Counted from the stretch's first letter, positions 16,781 through 25,796 are shown. The stretch: DNA of 64,000 nucleotides from Bacillota bacterium (GCA_026627065.1 JAPNUO010000012.1:1-64000); one strand, 5' to 3'. Notes: generated by a model not told the origin, from the letters alone. A program made the numbers and translations.

Positions 16781-17608
16781 TCATCTTACGCTGTTCACCG
16801 CACTGGCCGCCGGCCCCATGGCCAGCCGGGCAAAGGCGCCCGAGGACAATCCGGCCAAGTCCAGCACCACAAACTGGTACCCTGCCTGCTTGACCGCCTC
16901 GACCACCGCCTCCCGTTCTTCCACCACGCGGGCTAGCAGCTCAACCGGCACCTCAATGCGGGCAATGGTTTCGTGGTGGCGCACGCGCACCTCGCGGAAT
17001 CCCAGTCGATGCAACGCCTCTTCCGCCGCCTCGACTCGACTTAAGCGTTCCGGCGTCACCGGAACTTGGTAGGGAATGCGGGACGCCAAGCATGGCGACG
17101 CGGGTTTGTCCCAGTTCGGCAATCCCCAGGCGCGCGCCAGCCGCCGCACAGCCTCCTTGCCCAGCCCCGCCTCCTTGAGCGGACTCATCACGCGATGCTC
17201 CATGCCTGCTCGAGCGCCTGGACGAAAGTCCCGGGTGTCGTCCAGGTTGAACCCATCCATGATGACATCAAAGTGCCACGCTTCCCGCAAGCGGTCTAGC
17301 ACTTGGTATAGCTCGGATTTGCAAAAATAGCACCGCATCACGGTATTGGCCTGGTACCGGGGGTCCTGGATTTCCTCCGTCACCACCGCCTGCCAGGGCA
17401 ATCCCAGGGCTTCCGCCACCCGTCGAGCGCTCTCCAGTTCACTGCGGGCCACGCTCGGGGAATCGCCAGTCACCGCGCGCATGCGCTCCGGGCCTAACGC
17501 CTTGAGCGCCGCCGCCGCCACTACGGTGGAATCCACCCCCCCTGAGTACGCGACCACCGCGGACCCCACCCCCTTGATGACTTCGATAAGTCGCGTCTCG
17601 TCCGTCAT
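16781..17608 (-). CDS. larE: ATP-dependent sacrificial sulfur transferase LarE
   Basis: A 275-residue PP-loop protein that converts the two carboxylates of the pyridinium bis-carboxylate mononucleotide to thioacids, making the nickel-pincer nucleotide precursor. The P-loop SGGVDST is at residues 22-28. [12 protein letters not shown] (91-102) is the family signature. C173 in [13 protein letters not shown] matches the cysteine that donates its sulfur in Lactobacillus plantarum LarE. A single Cys at that spot suggests the sacrificial type rather than the [4Fe-4S] type. The ATG at 17608 is preferred over 17614 because it makes an ATGA overlap with larC2 and sits 6 nt after GAGGG. Confidence 0.93.
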   Translation of the reverse strand: MTDETRLIEVIKGVGSAVVAYSGGVDSTVVAAAALKALGPERMRAVTGDSPSVARSELESARRVAEALGLPWQAVVTEEIQDPRYQANTVMRCYFCKSELYQVLDRLREAWHFDVIMDGFNLDDTRDFRPGARAGMEHRVMSPLKEAGLGKEAVRRLARAWGLPNWDKPASPCLASRIPYQVPVTPERLSRVEAAEEALHRLGFREVRVRHHETIARIEVPVELLARVVEEREAVVEAVKQAGYQFVVLDLAGLSSGAFARLAMGPAASAVNSVR

Positions 17609-18528
17609 ACCCATCCCTCATTTCTTGGGCGCCGAGGCCCAATCGTCGCCTCCCACGCCGCCATGGCCTGGCGATAGACAACCATGAGCGGTACCCCGTG
17701 CTGCTGCGCCAAGCGGACACAATCGTCATATTCCGGATGCACGGAGCGCACGCGTCCTTCAAACCACCCTTCCTTCATGCGCACCGCCCCAAATCGGGTC
17801 GTGACCGTGGTCACCTCGCGGGGTAGGATATAGGTCTCTAGCTCCTGGCGCCGCACACCTAAGGTCGTGCTCTCGTTAAACAGCACGCGCACCAGCGACT
17901 CCTCGGCGCCCGGTTCCGCCAGCACATACACGGTGTGCGCGGCCCGTGACTTTTTCATGACAATGGGGGCGACCCACGCGTCCCGCGCTCCCGCCTCCAT
18001 AAGCCGCCGCAGCAAATATCCCAAGAACTCCGGCGTCATATCGTCGATATTGGCTGACAATAACACGGCGGGAACGCGCGAAGCAGCTGCGTGCCAGCGA
18101 AACAACCGGGCCCGCGCGGGCGCCCCCGCCTCCGCCGGCCATTCGTAGACCGCACGAAGTTCACCCGAGGGGTGCGGCTCGCGCCTGGCCGCCACGGTCA
18201 AGAACAGCGCCATCCTGGCGTCGACCCCCTTGCCTGGACTCAGCGCCACCTGAAACCCGCGAAGCCAGGACCATTGGCAGTAGTCTTGGGCGGGATCGAG
18301 CGGTAGCGTGCCCACGGTCAGGCCTTCGTCCCCGAGGGCCGCCAGCACGCGGGATACTTCGTCCCACGAGGAAAACGAGACGCCGGCCGCCTCGGCGCGC
18401 CGCCGAAGCTCCGCGGCGCGCGCCAGCACGGCCGCGGACTCGCCCGCGGGTGCCGCGATGCGCTGCCAGCCGGCGACCCAGTCTTCCCAGTGCAAGTGGT
18501 CAAAGATCTCCAGGTGCCACTCGGTCAC
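17605..18528 (-). CDS. larC2: LarC C-terminal (LarC2-like) protein with novel N-terminal region
   Basis: A 307-residue protein. Residues from about 157 onward match the C-terminal domain of the nickel insertase LarC (NIDDMTPEFLGYLLRRL, PIVMKKSRAAHTVYV, NESTTLGVR, then a VHPEYDDCVRLA tail). The first 155 residues are not recognised; they are acidic, Trp-rich and without membrane segments. In L. plantarum LarC2 is made as an extension of LarC1 by ribosomal frameshifting. Here it is a separate gene with its own ATG that overlaps the larB stop (ATGA), so the two LarC parts must associate as separate chains. Confidence 0.85.
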   Translation of the reverse strand: MTEWHLEIFDHLHWEDWVAGWQRIAAPAGESAAVLARAAELRRRAEAAGVSFSSWDEVSRVLAALGDEGLTVGTLPLDPAQDYCQWSWLRGFQVALSPGKGVDARMALFLTVAARREPHPSGELRAVYEWPAEAGAPARARLFRWHAAASRVPAVLLSANIDDMTPEFLGYLLRRLMEAGARDAWVAPIVMKKSRAAHTVYVLAEPGAEESLVRVLFNESTTLGVRRQELETYILPREVTTVTTRFGAVRMKEGWFEGRVRSVHPEYDDCVRLAQQHGVPLMVVYRQAMAAWEATIGPRRPRNEGWV

Positions 18529-19217
18529 GAGTTCACCCCCGCGCGCCGCTTCAGGCGCACAATCTGGGACGCCAGCCGCGCTGCCCCAAAGCCGTTGTCA
18601 ATGTTCACCACCGCCAGCCCTTCGGCGCAGCTGTTCAGCATGGTCAGCAGCGGAGCTAAGCCAGAAAAATGCGCGCCATAGCCGACGCTCGTCGGCACGG
18701 CAATCACCGGTTGGGAGGCTAATCCCGCCACCACGCTGGGCAGCGCGCCGTCCATGCCCGCGACGACAATCACCACATCCGCCGCGGACACCTCGGGCCA
18801 GACTCCCATGAGGCGATGTATGCCAGCCACGCCCAGATCGTAACGGGCCAAGACGGTCACGCCCTCCGCCTTTAAGGTCCACTCCGCTTCCCGCGCTACC
18901 GGGATATCCGCCGTGCCAGCCGTGAGGACGGCCACCTGGCGATCTGCATCGGGCGGCGGCAGTTTGCCGTGAATCAGCGTACGACTCACCGGATCGTAAG
19001 TCCAAAGGCGTTCCGGAAAGTGGGACTGCAAGGCTTCGGCCATCGGCTCCTCGATCCGCGTAAAGAGCACCGCCGCCTCTTCCCCGGCGAGGCGCCGGAC
19101 GACAGTCTCAAGGTCGTCGAGCGACTTTCCAGTGCCAAGCACCGACTCAGGAAACCCCCGTCGCGCACGCCGCTGGTCATCCCACCGCACGGGATCAGAG
19201 GGCATGAAGCCAGCCAT
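18525..19217 (-). CDS. larB: LarB, pyridinium-3,5-biscarboxylic acid mononucleotide synthase
   Basis: A 230-residue protein. The family N-terminus is RRARRGFPESVLGTGKSLDD; the C-terminal half is an AIR-carboxylase (PurE-like) domain with AVLTAGTADIPVAREAEW, VVIVVAGMDGALPSVVAGL and VPTSVGYGAHFSGLAPLLTM. LarB carboxylates nicotinic acid adenine dinucleotide and hydrolyses its phosphoanhydride, the first step of nickel-pincer nucleotide synthesis. The ATG at 19217 is chosen for the GGAGGG site 5 nt upstream. It overlaps larC1 by 23 bp and larC2 by 4 bp. Confidence 0.93.
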   Translation of the reverse strand: MAGFMPSDPVRWDDQRRARRGFPESVLGTGKSLDDLETVVRRLAGEEAAVLFTRIEEPMAEALQSHFPERLWTYDPVSRTLIHGKLPPPDADRQVAVLTAGTADIPVAREAEWTLKAEGVTVLARYDLGVAGIHRLMGVWPEVSAADVVIVVAGMDGALPSVVAGLASQPVIAVPTSVGYGAHFSGLAPLLTMLNSCAEGLAVVNIDNGFGAARLASQIVRLKRRAGVNS

Positions 19218-19968
19218 GCGATCCCTCCGCTTCGTCATCGATCTCCAGCAAGAGCGCCCTGAGGACGTTCGGGTGCGCAAGATCGCGCGCACCGGCCCCG
19301 TATCCTATCGCCACCAGCGTTCCGGGAGGCATGTGCTCGGCCGAGGCCGCTCCCAGCCCATAGAGCAACGCAGCGCCGGTTGGAGTGGTGAGCTCCACGT
19401 TGGCCGGTCCCGCCGTCAGCCGCCGCCCCCGCAACAGTTCCAGCGTCGCCGGAGCCGGCACCGGCAGCGCCCCGTGCGCTCCCTCCGTCCAGCCCGAACC
19501 GACGGCAATCGGCCCCACGACGCACCGGTCGACGCCCAAGCTTTCAAAGGCGACCGCCGCCGCCACGATATCGGCGATCGAGTCCTCGGCGCCCACCTCG
19601 TGCAAATGAACGGCTTCCGGGTCTTCTCCGTGGATGCGCGCTTCTGCTTCGGCCAACGCCTCAAACGTGGCACGCAGGATGCGCTGAACCTTGGGCGAAA
19701 ACTGTGCACGTTCAAGGATGTCCCGGATTTGCGACAAATGGCGATGCTGAGGCGGATTCTCGGCGATCCAGGTGACCTCGAATCGCGTCGCTTCCACAGC
19801 GCCTCGCCTCACCACCTGGCGATTCACGCTAAGGCCCGGAATCTCCAGCGCCGCCATGGCCCGCTGCACAGCGTCCCAGTCAGCCCCTAGGCTTAAAAGT
19901 GACCCCACGGCCATATCGCCGCTAATGCCGGAGAAGGGATCCCAAAATAGCACGGTTGACATGCGCAT
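19195..19968 (-). CDS. larC1: LarC N-terminal (LarC1-like) nickel insertion protein
   Basis: A 257-residue protein covering the N-terminal part of LarC: LFWDPFSGISGDMAVGSLL (residues 7-25), then the family motif VHLHEVGAEDSIADIVA and VELTTPTGAALLYGLG. LarC is a CTP-dependent nickel cyclometallase that inserts Ni into the P2TMN ligand. The reading frame stops after the LarC1 domain and the next gene is larB, so the C-terminal domain must be supplied in trans by the larC2 gene. GGGAGG precedes the ATG. It is the first gene of the cluster on this strand; no larA is in the window. Confidence 0.9.
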   Translation of the reverse strand: MRMSTVLFWDPFSGISGDMAVGSLLSLGADWDAVQRAMAALEIPGLSVNRQVVRRGAVEATRFEVTWIAENPPQHRHLSQIRDILERAQFSPKVQRILRATFEALAEAEARIHGEDPEAVHLHEVGAEDSIADIVAAAVAFESLGVDRCVVGPIAVGSGWTEGAHGALPVPAPATLELLRGRRLTAGPANVELTTPTGAALLYGLGAASAEHMPPGTLVAIGYGAGARDLAHPNVLRALLLEIDDEAEGSHGWLHAL

Positions 19969-20039
19969 ACCCCCCTCCCACTATAGCACGGATCGACTGC
20001 GCGTCGATGGTTTGGGCTCCCCAGCATTTCCCGCCATCG

Positions 20040-20996
20040 TCAGACAATGGCCAAGGGGTTGACAGGCGAGCCGGCGCCCCCCATGACCTTGAGAGGGCTC
20101 ACGGTCAAAAAGAACCGGTATTGCCGTGTCTCGGCGCAGTAGGTTGCCAAATCCTCCAGCCACAGCATTTCTGCCAGTGTGAGCCCGAGCCTGGTAATCA
20201 GCGCCGGATGGAGCGGCTGATGCGTTCCGGTGGTCGATGACTCGGTCTGCTCGTTGCCCATGGTGTCTGTCCCGTACAAGGGCACCTCCTGGGCCTGAAA
20301 CCACTCCACGAGCTCGCGCGTATAGGTCAGGCCGGGTTCAGACAACTTGTCTCCGAAGTACTGCGCCACCCCTCCTTCAACGTAATTGAGGTAAAAGCCG
20401 GTGCGCACCAGCAGCATGTCCCGCCGCTCCAGGGTTAGGCCCTGGCTTTCGGCCGTATGCAACAGGTCGTCGAGGGTAATCAACTCGCCGCGATCTAAGC
20501 GCGACCGTCCTTTGAAGCGCGCCACATCAAGCAAAACCGCGGCTCCGGCAATGCCCCGCCGGGCCACTTTGTCGATCCCGTTTTTGCTCAAGCCTCCCAC
20601 CGTTGTCTCCGCCGGATACCCGTTATAGAGCGTGCCGTCGTACCAAACGTGCCCCAGGCTATCGAGCTGTGTCGTCCCCTGGAGATACATGTACACCACG
20701 TCGTCGGCCACCTCCACGCCGCCGCTCTGCGGATGGGGCTGGCGTTTGCCCGCAAGATATGCCCCGCGGTCGCTCACCATCCAGTGCTGAGTGGGAATCC
20801 GCCCCGGCCAGACCAAATCCCCCCGGGGATCCCCAATCGGCAATCCCAGCGCAAACACTCGCCCTTCCTTCACCGACGCCAGGCCGCGCTTCACCTCTTC
20901 CGGCGTGAGATAGTTCAGCGTGCCGATCTCGTCGTCGGGGCCGAATCGTCCCCAATTGCTGGGAGCGTCCTTTAAAATCTCGCCAATTTTTGACAT
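20040..20996 (-). CDS. Cyclase family protein (kynurenine formamidase-like fold)
   Basis: A 318-residue member of the large cyclase/kynurenine formamidase-like metal-dependent hydrolases. It begins SNWGRFGPDDEIGTLNYLT, typical of this group. The metal motif HxGTHxDxxxH appears as LQGTTQLDSLGHV, with the first histidine replaced by Gln and the third by Gln as well, while the Asp and last His remain. It ends with LAEMLWLEDLATYC and FFLTVSPLKVMGGAGSPVNPLAIV. The substrate is unknown. The ATG has a GGAGAAGGAGA site. It follows the APC permease and precedes larC1; a peptide or amide catabolic link is possible. Confidence 0.82.
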   Translation of the reverse strand: MSKIGEILKDAPSNWGRFGPDDEIGTLNYLTPEEVKRGLASVKEGRVFALGLPIGDPRGDLVWPGRIPTQHWMVSDRGAYLAGKRQPHPQSGGVEVADDVVYMYLQGTTQLDSLGHVWYDGTLYNGYPAETTVGGLSKNGIDKVARRGIAGAAVLLDVARFKGRSRLDRGELITLDDLLHTAESQGLTLERRDMLLVRTGFYLNYVEGGVAQYFGDKLSEPGLTYTRELVEWFQAQEVPLYGTDTMGNEQTESSTTGTHQPLHPALITRLGLTLAEMLWLEDLATYCAETRQYRFFLTVSPLKVMGGAGSPVNPLAIV

Positions 20997-21029
20997 CTCT
21001 TCTCCTTCTCCTTCTTGGGCGGCTCGCCG

Positions 21030-22469
21030 TCATCGTGAGACTTCCCGGTAGGCGCCCGGCGCCCCCTCGCCGTCCTCGCCCTCCACCGCGGTCACCGTCG
21101 ACTGCGCCACCCGGGCCCTCAACCAGAACACCCGGGCCGCGCCCACGGCCAACATGCCGAGGATGACCCCATCGATGCCCCGGCCGATGTCGCGCGGTCC
21201 CCATAGCCAAAATAGCACCTCCAAGGTCCCCAGGCTGATCACCACGGTCAATGCCACGCCCAACACGATGCCGCGCAGGTATCCCGGCAGGTTCCTTTTC
21301 ATCAGGGCACGGAAACGCCAGATCCACACTAGCGCATTGATCCCGTCAAGCCAAAACTCGGCCACCAGAAAGAATCCCGCGGTGCCCAGCACCAGAGCAA
21401 ACACGTTGTGCAAAAATGGCCACAAGAACTGGCTGCACGTCACCGCGTAGGCCATCGCCAACGGGCCTAGAATCGCAGAGGCTGGCGCCTGATGGCGATT
21501 CACGCCGTCAAGCCAGCGAGGCATGATGCCGTCGCGCGCCATGGCGTAAAGCGCCCGCGACAAGATGTACGTGGTAAGCCACAGCGACCCTGCGGTAGAC
21601 GCCAGCACGGCGATGCGGAAGAGATCCACCATTTGCGGCGCCGCCCGTAAGCTCCAAGTGATCAGCACATCCGGACTGCGGGCCAAGGCCGGTAGGGGCA
21701 CTTCATGCAGCAAGATCGGCCAGATCACCACATAGTACAGCACGACCATGAGCGCCCCCACGAGCCCGCCCCATCCTGGAGCGGCCCGGGGCTTCTTCGA
21801 TTCTTCGGCAGCGTAAGAATCGATTTCCCATCCGTCGACAATGGTGGCGGCCAGCACCATGGCGACCAAGACGGCGGACCAGTGCACAGGCGCGCGCCCA
21901 CTGCCGACAGCTGCCCGGTGCCAGTCAAGTCCGCCCCAGATCCCCATGACGACCACCGAGATCGCTTCGGCGGCCAAAAAGAGGCGCGTCACCGCTGCCG
22001 TCGCCCGCGCACCCGCCAGCAAGATGGCCGCCGCCAGGCCTGTCCAGAGGCCGGAGGCCGCCAGCACCCAGCTTAGCGGAGGATGGTGAAATCCCGCCAG
22101 CGACAAGGTCAGCGAGGCCGCTGGGATTAATATGGGAGGAATTGACCAAAGGTAGGCCATGAGAATAATCCATGACTGAAAGTTCGAGTAGTCCCGGCCA
22201 ACAATGCGGCGCGCCCAGTGATATGACGCTCCGGCATGGGGGAAAGCCCGGTTGAGCAGCAAGAAGAGCCACGAGGAGAGTAAAAACGGGATAGCCACCA
22301 AGACAATCGCCCAAATCACGGCGTGACCCGCAATCCGCACCAACAGCCCCCCGGCGGCTGCCACGCTAAAAATCGGCGCCACGCTGGACACCGAAAGAGC
22401 CGAGAGATCGACGAGCTCGAGCACCGGGTTTAAACGGCTGGCCCCCTTGCGAACCCTCTCCTCAGCCAC
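21030..22469 (-). CDS. APC superfamily amino acid permease
   Basis: A 479-residue membrane protein with about twelve hydrophobic segments. It opens NPVLELVDLSALSVSSVAPI, and the first helices carry the APC pattern for substrate binding (FSVAAAGG in TM1). The following loop reads FPHAGASYHWARRIVG, the typical PxxGGxYxW-like motif after TM2. Amino acids or polyamines are the usual substrates. The GTG at 22469 is chosen because GGAGGG lies 7 nt before it; another GTG at 22475 is closer to that site. It lies upstream of the cyclase gene with a 33-bp gap, so they form an operon. Confidence 0.88.
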   Translation of the reverse strand: MAEERVRKGASRLNPVLELVDLSALSVSSVAPIFSVAAAGGLLVRIAGHAVIWAIVLVAIPFLLSSWLFLLLNRAFPHAGASYHWARRIVGRDYSNFQSWIILMAYLWSIPPILIPAASLTLSLAGFHHPPLSWVLAASGLWTGLAAAILLAGARATAAVTRLFLAAEAISVVVMGIWGGLDWHRAAVGSGRAPVHWSAVLVAMVLAATIVDGWEIDSYAAEESKKPRAAPGWGGLVGALMVVLYYVVIWPILLHEVPLPALARSPDVLITWSLRAAPQMVDLFRIAVLASTAGSLWLTTYILSRALYAMARDGIMPRWLDGVNRHQAPASAILGPLAMAYAVTCSQFLWPFLHNVFALVLGTAGFFLVAEFWLDGINALVWIWRFRALMKRNLPGYLRGIVLGVALTVVISLGTLEVLFWLWGPRDIGRGIDGVILGMLAVGAARVFWLRARVAQSTVTAVEGEDGEGAPGAYREVSR

Positions 22470-22694
22470 TGCCACCCCTCCTGCTGTCCCAGTCCGATAT
22501 CCCTCGACCGCGCGCCTTCTTCCCGAGATTCATAGAGGCGGGCCCGCCGCCTCTTCCCCCAGGAGGCGCCGCCCGACCAGGAATCCCATGCAGTATGGTG
22601 AAAGCCGCGTCCAGATTCTTGGAGCGCGGACGCTACCCCCGACACACTGGCATGGGGATGCGAGCCCAATCTAACGCGAGGCGCTGCGGACCCC

Positions 22695-23241
22695 TTAAGA
22701 CATCACTGGCCGTGGTCCTCCAAAATCTCCTGCTATTTGGCGCCGCACGCGTTCCCGTTCCTCTTCGTTGCATTCCGCGAGCGCCAAGCGGTCCAAAAGT
22801 ATTGCGGCGTCCAAAAGTCTGGTTTGACCGGAAGTCACCAGCCTTGGGGCGATTAGCCAAGTATTTGGCAATCAAAAGATCGTAGGGGTCCAAAAGCCAT
22901 CCCGTCACGCCCCGGGTTCCCTCGGTTTTCCAGGGAATCAGGCGCAATTCCCACCCTCGCGCCAAGCGGCTTCGGGATCAGCTCACCCCCTCGGCATAAC
23001 TGTGAAACGTTTCATGAAAGGGCGACCCCTCCCCAATGGTGCCGTCAATCAAATCGGCTTTCCGCTCATCGGGATCGTCCCACGGAATCAGGTCGGCTTC
23101 GACCGACCAGGTGGCTTCCGGGGGTAGCTGATCGGCATCGGCCAGGCTCAAAATCGCCTGGCTTCCCACCACGATGATGGCATCTTCCCCGAGAATGGCC
23201 CCCGCCGCGCGAATGAGATGCTCCAGCTCTGGACGAGTCAC
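22695..23241 (-). pseudogene. Degraded nucleotidyltransferase-like (DUF6036-type) gene
   Basis: The frame begins with GTG at 23241 (TRPELEHLIRAAGAILGED, VVGSQAIL and IDGTIGEGSPFHETFHSYAEG), which I recognise as the DUF6036-type nucleotidyltransferase family, one half of a two-gene module. A TGA interrupts it at 22980-22978. The homologous sequence continues in the same frame (ARGWELRLIPW, TRGVTGWLLDPYDLLIAKYLANR) with the same spacing as in relatives. It then shifts frame near 22830 to LLDAAILLDRLALAECNEE and ends at TAA 22695-22697. Two independent lesions mean it is inactive. The start overlaps the partner gene stop (GTGA). Confidence 0.75.
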
Positions 23242-23573
23242 CCGGTCTCTTCGCCTTTCCGAAACGCACGATAAATCGCCCACCGCTCCGCCGGAGACAA
23301 CACGCCCACAAAGGGCGTGCACTGGCGCAACACCGCCATTTCCTCCGAGTCCTCCGAGATTTTGACCGCGAGTTCGGTCACCGGCAAGGTACACAGCGCT
23401 TCCCACTGCTCCGCATACCAACGAGTGTGGGGATCCTGGCGCAGCCACCCGATTTCTTCTTTTGCCTTCGCGAGAACCACATCCGGTGTCTCCCGCAGTT
23501 TTTCCGCTATCGCTTGGTGCAGCCAAAGGGACCGCCGATTGTTGCGAAGATGTCCGGAGTGTTCCTCGTTCAC
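23238..23573 (-). CDS. Partner protein of a DUF6036-type nucleotidyltransferase module
   Basis: A 111-residue protein, mostly helical, with the family pattern LRETPDVVLAKAKEEIGWL at the N-terminal half and LRQCTPFVGVLSPAERWAIYRAF at the C-terminal end. Such proteins are encoded immediately upstream of DUF6036 nucleotidyltransferases and probably act as the antitoxin-like or regulatory partner, by analogy with other MNT-type pairs. It has a GTG start after GAGGGG. Its own reading frame is intact, although the downstream gene is broken. The name is inferred from the paired arrangement. Confidence 0.65.
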   Translation of the reverse strand: MNEEHSGHLRNNRRSLWLHQAIAEKLRETPDVVLAKAKEEIGWLRQDPHTRWYAEQWEALCTLPVTELAVKISEDSEEMAVLRQCTPFVGVLSPAERWAIYRAFRKGEETG

Positions 23574-23980
23574 CTCGTCCCCTCATCCTTCCTTGCCCGG
23601 GTGAAAATCTCTCATAAGGTTTCCGTTGGCCGCGTTTGAGGCTTGCGGACCTCACACGATTCGTGGGCTCGGGAGCCGTGCCCGATGCGCCAAGTCGCCA
23701 GAGCCTCGGCCGAAACCTTGGCTCGCCCTCCGAGTACTCGTTGAAAGGTACGAGAAAAGACCAGAACGTTGTGTCTGCGATGTTGCCCCGAACCCGAGTG
23801 TGACCAAAGCGCTGGCCACTAGCGAATGGCACCGCGCCCATTATAAACCATTGCGCATTTCCTTTCGAGCAACGCTGGGCGCCCGCTTCGCGCGTGAGCC
23901 TCTTCACGGCGGCGCCCGTCCCCCATCCGCCCGGGCCCGGACGCAGCGGGGGCGGCCGGCACCCCGGTCGCCCCCCGCAT
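23574..23980 (-). other. Intergenic region upstream of the broken module
   Basis: I see no convincing gene here. A minus-strand TATAAT at 23845-23840 could start transcription of the two-gene module, but a matching -35 is not visible, and the leader would be about 260 nt. The sigE stop lies at the right edge. Confidence 0.4.
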
Positions 23981-24727
23981 TTACTCCATGCGCCGAAACT
24001 CGCGGCGCAGGCGCTTGATAATGCGCTTTTCCAGCCGCGAGATGTACGACTGGCTAATGCCTAAGGCGTCCGCCACCTCTTTTTGCGTGCGCTCCACCCC
24101 GTCCACCAGGCCAAAGCGCAACTCCATGATGCGCTTCTCGCGCGCGGTCAGCTTGGCCAGCGCCCGCGTCAATAGCACGCGGTCCACTTCTTCTTCCAGT
24201 GGCTTCGAAATGATGTCGTATTCTGTCCCCATGACATCGGATAATAAGAGCTCGTTGCCATCCCAATCAATGTTGAGCGGCTCATCAAACGACACTTCGG
24301 ATCGCGTGCGGGCATTGCGGCGCAAGTACATGAGAATCTCGTTTTCTATGCACTTGGAGGCATAGGTGGCTAATTTGATTTTTTTCTCGACATTAAACGT
24401 ATTGACGGCCTTAATCAACCCAATCGTTCCAATAGAGACCAAATCTTCAATGCCCACGCCGGTGTTTTCAAACTTGCGGGCAATGTACACCACCAACCGC
24501 AAATTGCGTTCAATCAGAGTGGTTCGGGCACTGGCTTCCCCCCGTGACAAATGACGCAACAGGACCGCTTCTTCATCCCCGCTTAGCGGCGGAGGCAGGG
24601 CTTCGCTGGAGCCGACATAATGGACGTCTAGCAATTCCCGAAATCCCAGCAGGTCCAGAACCGATTGTTGCAAACGCTCCCACAACATGCGCTTCTCGTC
24701 TTGGACCCGAAGTTCTGTTTCGATCAT
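23981..24727 (-). CDS. sigE: Sporulation sigma factor SigE (mother cell), pro-protein
   Basis: A 248-residue sigma factor with an N-terminal pro-sequence. [15 protein letters not shown] (residues 35-49) corresponds to the junction cleaved by SpoIIGA. Region 2 is GNLRLVV-like ([15 protein letters not shown]) followed by [17 protein letters not shown] and [20 protein letters not shown]. Region 4 has [20 protein letters not shown]. Processed SigE drives early mother-cell transcription. Its ATG overlaps the spoIIGA stop (ATGA), as expected for the spoIIG operon. There is no adjacent sigG; that gene is 9 kb away on the other strand. Confidence 0.97.
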   Translation of the reverse strand: MIETELRVQDEKRMLWERLQQSVLDLLGFRELLDVHYVGSSEALPPPLSGDEEAVLLRHLSRGEASARTTLIERNLRLVVYIARKFENTGVGIEDLVSIGTIGLIKAVNTFNVEKKIKLATYASKCIENEILMYLRRNARTRSEVSFDEPLNIDWDGNELLLSDVMGTEYDIISKPLEEEVDRVLLTRALAKLTAREKRIMELRFGLVDGVERTQKEVADALGISQSYISRLEKRIIKRLRREFRRME

Positions 24728-25602
24728 GCTCCCACCCTTTCATGCGGATAGTGAATGAGAGTCTTTGGCGAGGCCAAAGCGCCAACACTCCGATCAGACG
24801 CTAAAGCCGTGGGCGAAAACCCGACCATCACGGGCACCATCGGGTACCACCGGCTGAGATAGCGCCCTTCGGCCCGGTCAACCTGTACGGCAGGCAAGAC
24901 CCCTTCGCCTGCTAGCGTGCGGAATTTCACTACCGTCGCGCGCGAATGCCAATGGTCCGGCAGCGTTGTCGTCGGCACGCCTGTGTGCACGGCACAAATC
25001 CAGGGCCACAGCTCTGGGGGAATCCAATCGAGTGCGCGCCCGATCTCGACAATCACCACCGGCCGGCGGGAGGCGGGATCCGCCAAGGTGTTCCCCGAAT
25101 CCCAAAATGCAGAAAGTTGCAGCGTCTTCCGATTCAAGGTCAACCGAATCTCGCCGTAGGTCTCGCGCCCCAAGAGCTGCGAAAGGCGCCTCAGTGGCAG
25201 CCGCCACGCTATGAACATCAAAAGCAGCGGCACCACATACATCCAGTCTTGAAACGGAAAGTGCGGCATCCACAGCGCCAGCCACGTCATCCCCGTCGTA
25301 AAGAGTCCGCTAGCAACCAAGGACAGCGCCCCAAAGAGCAGGTAGCTCTTGGCCCAGTCGCGGCCCGAGAGGCGGGAAAAGACGATCGCCACCATGACCA
25401 GCGGCCAGACCAAGCCTAGTTCCCACGGCACGGCATAAAGATTGCGGGTGAGCAATACCCATAGGGTGGGCAGCACTCCCACAACCGCCGCCAACGTCAT
25501 GCGAAAAGGCGATACGGAGTAGCCAAACACTCGGGCGGTCATCCATAATAGCGCCCAATCCACCTCTACTCCGTAGGTCAACGCACTCACGCCATTAATC
25601 AT
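24724..25602 (-). CDS. spoIIGA: Sigma-E processing peptidase SpoIIGA
   Basis: A 292-residue membrane-embedded aspartic protease that matures pro-SigE in the mother cell. Several hydrophobic segments occupy about residues 5-130, and the C-terminal protease domain has DSGNTLADP with the catalytic D168 in the first D-S/T-G motif. The ATG at 25602 follows a GGGGGG A-rich ribosome site; a longer reading starting near 25719 crosses the probable promoter and is rejected. It is the first gene of the spoIIG operon and directly precedes sigE. Confidence 0.94.
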   Translation of the reverse strand: MINGVSALTYGVEVDWALLWMTARVFGYSVSPFRMTLAAVVGVLPTLWVLLTRNLYAVPWELGLVWPLVMVAIVFSRLSGRDWAKSYLLFGALSLVASGLFTTGMTWLALWMPHFPFQDWMYVVPLLLMFIAWRLPLRRLSQLLGRETYGEIRLTLNRKTLQLSAFWDSGNTLADPASRRPVVIVEIGRALDWIPPELWPWICAVHTGVPTTTLPDHWHSRATVVKFRTLAGEGVLPAVQVDRAEGRYLSRWYPMVPVMVGFSPTALASDRSVGALASPKTLIHYPHERVGA

Positions 25603-25686
25603 CAAGCTCCCCCCAGCCGACGGCAGCGAACCCGAGGACAATCCAGGCATGATCAGGAAACCGAGAGGATGTCTCTCATCACCGCC

Positions 25687-25752
25687 ATTGTAGGAAGGTC
25701 CTCTAAAAAACTCTGTCAATCAGCGCCAACCGGCCCGGCAAACTTGCCGACA
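25687..25752 (-). promoter_or_regulatory. spoIIG-type promoter with Spo0A-like boxes
   Basis: On the minus strand TTGACA (25719-25714) and TACAAT (25692-25687) are separated by 21 bp. The B. subtilis spoIIG promoter is known for its abnormal 22-bp spacing, which makes it depend on Spo0A~P. A TGTCG core (25752-25748) resembling the Spo0A box TGTCGAA lies about 30 bp upstream of the -35, and TGTCAAT overlaps the -35 on the other strand. The spacing is seen directly; the Spo0A role is inferred. Confidence 0.6.
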
Positions 25753-25782
25753 AAAAAACCCGCTCTCACGGGAGAGCGGGTA
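25750..25782 (-). terminator. Intrinsic terminator of the dcw transcript after ftsZ
   Basis: A 10-bp perfect stem (25772-25781 with 25758-25767) with a 4-nt loop is followed by seven U residues on the minus strand. It separates ftsZ from the spoIIG operon. Confidence 0.9.
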
Positions 25783-25796
25783 TTGACCCGACAGGG

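Noticed and set aside
22978..22980. In-frame TGA of the nucleotidyltransferase as selenocysteine
   Set aside because: No Sec precedent in that family, no suitable SECIS seen, and a separate frameshift further on shows the gene is decayed.
23626..24018. A 130-codon plus-strand frame upstream of sigE's stop
   Set aside because: It runs antisense into sigE with no start signal and a composition unlike a protein.
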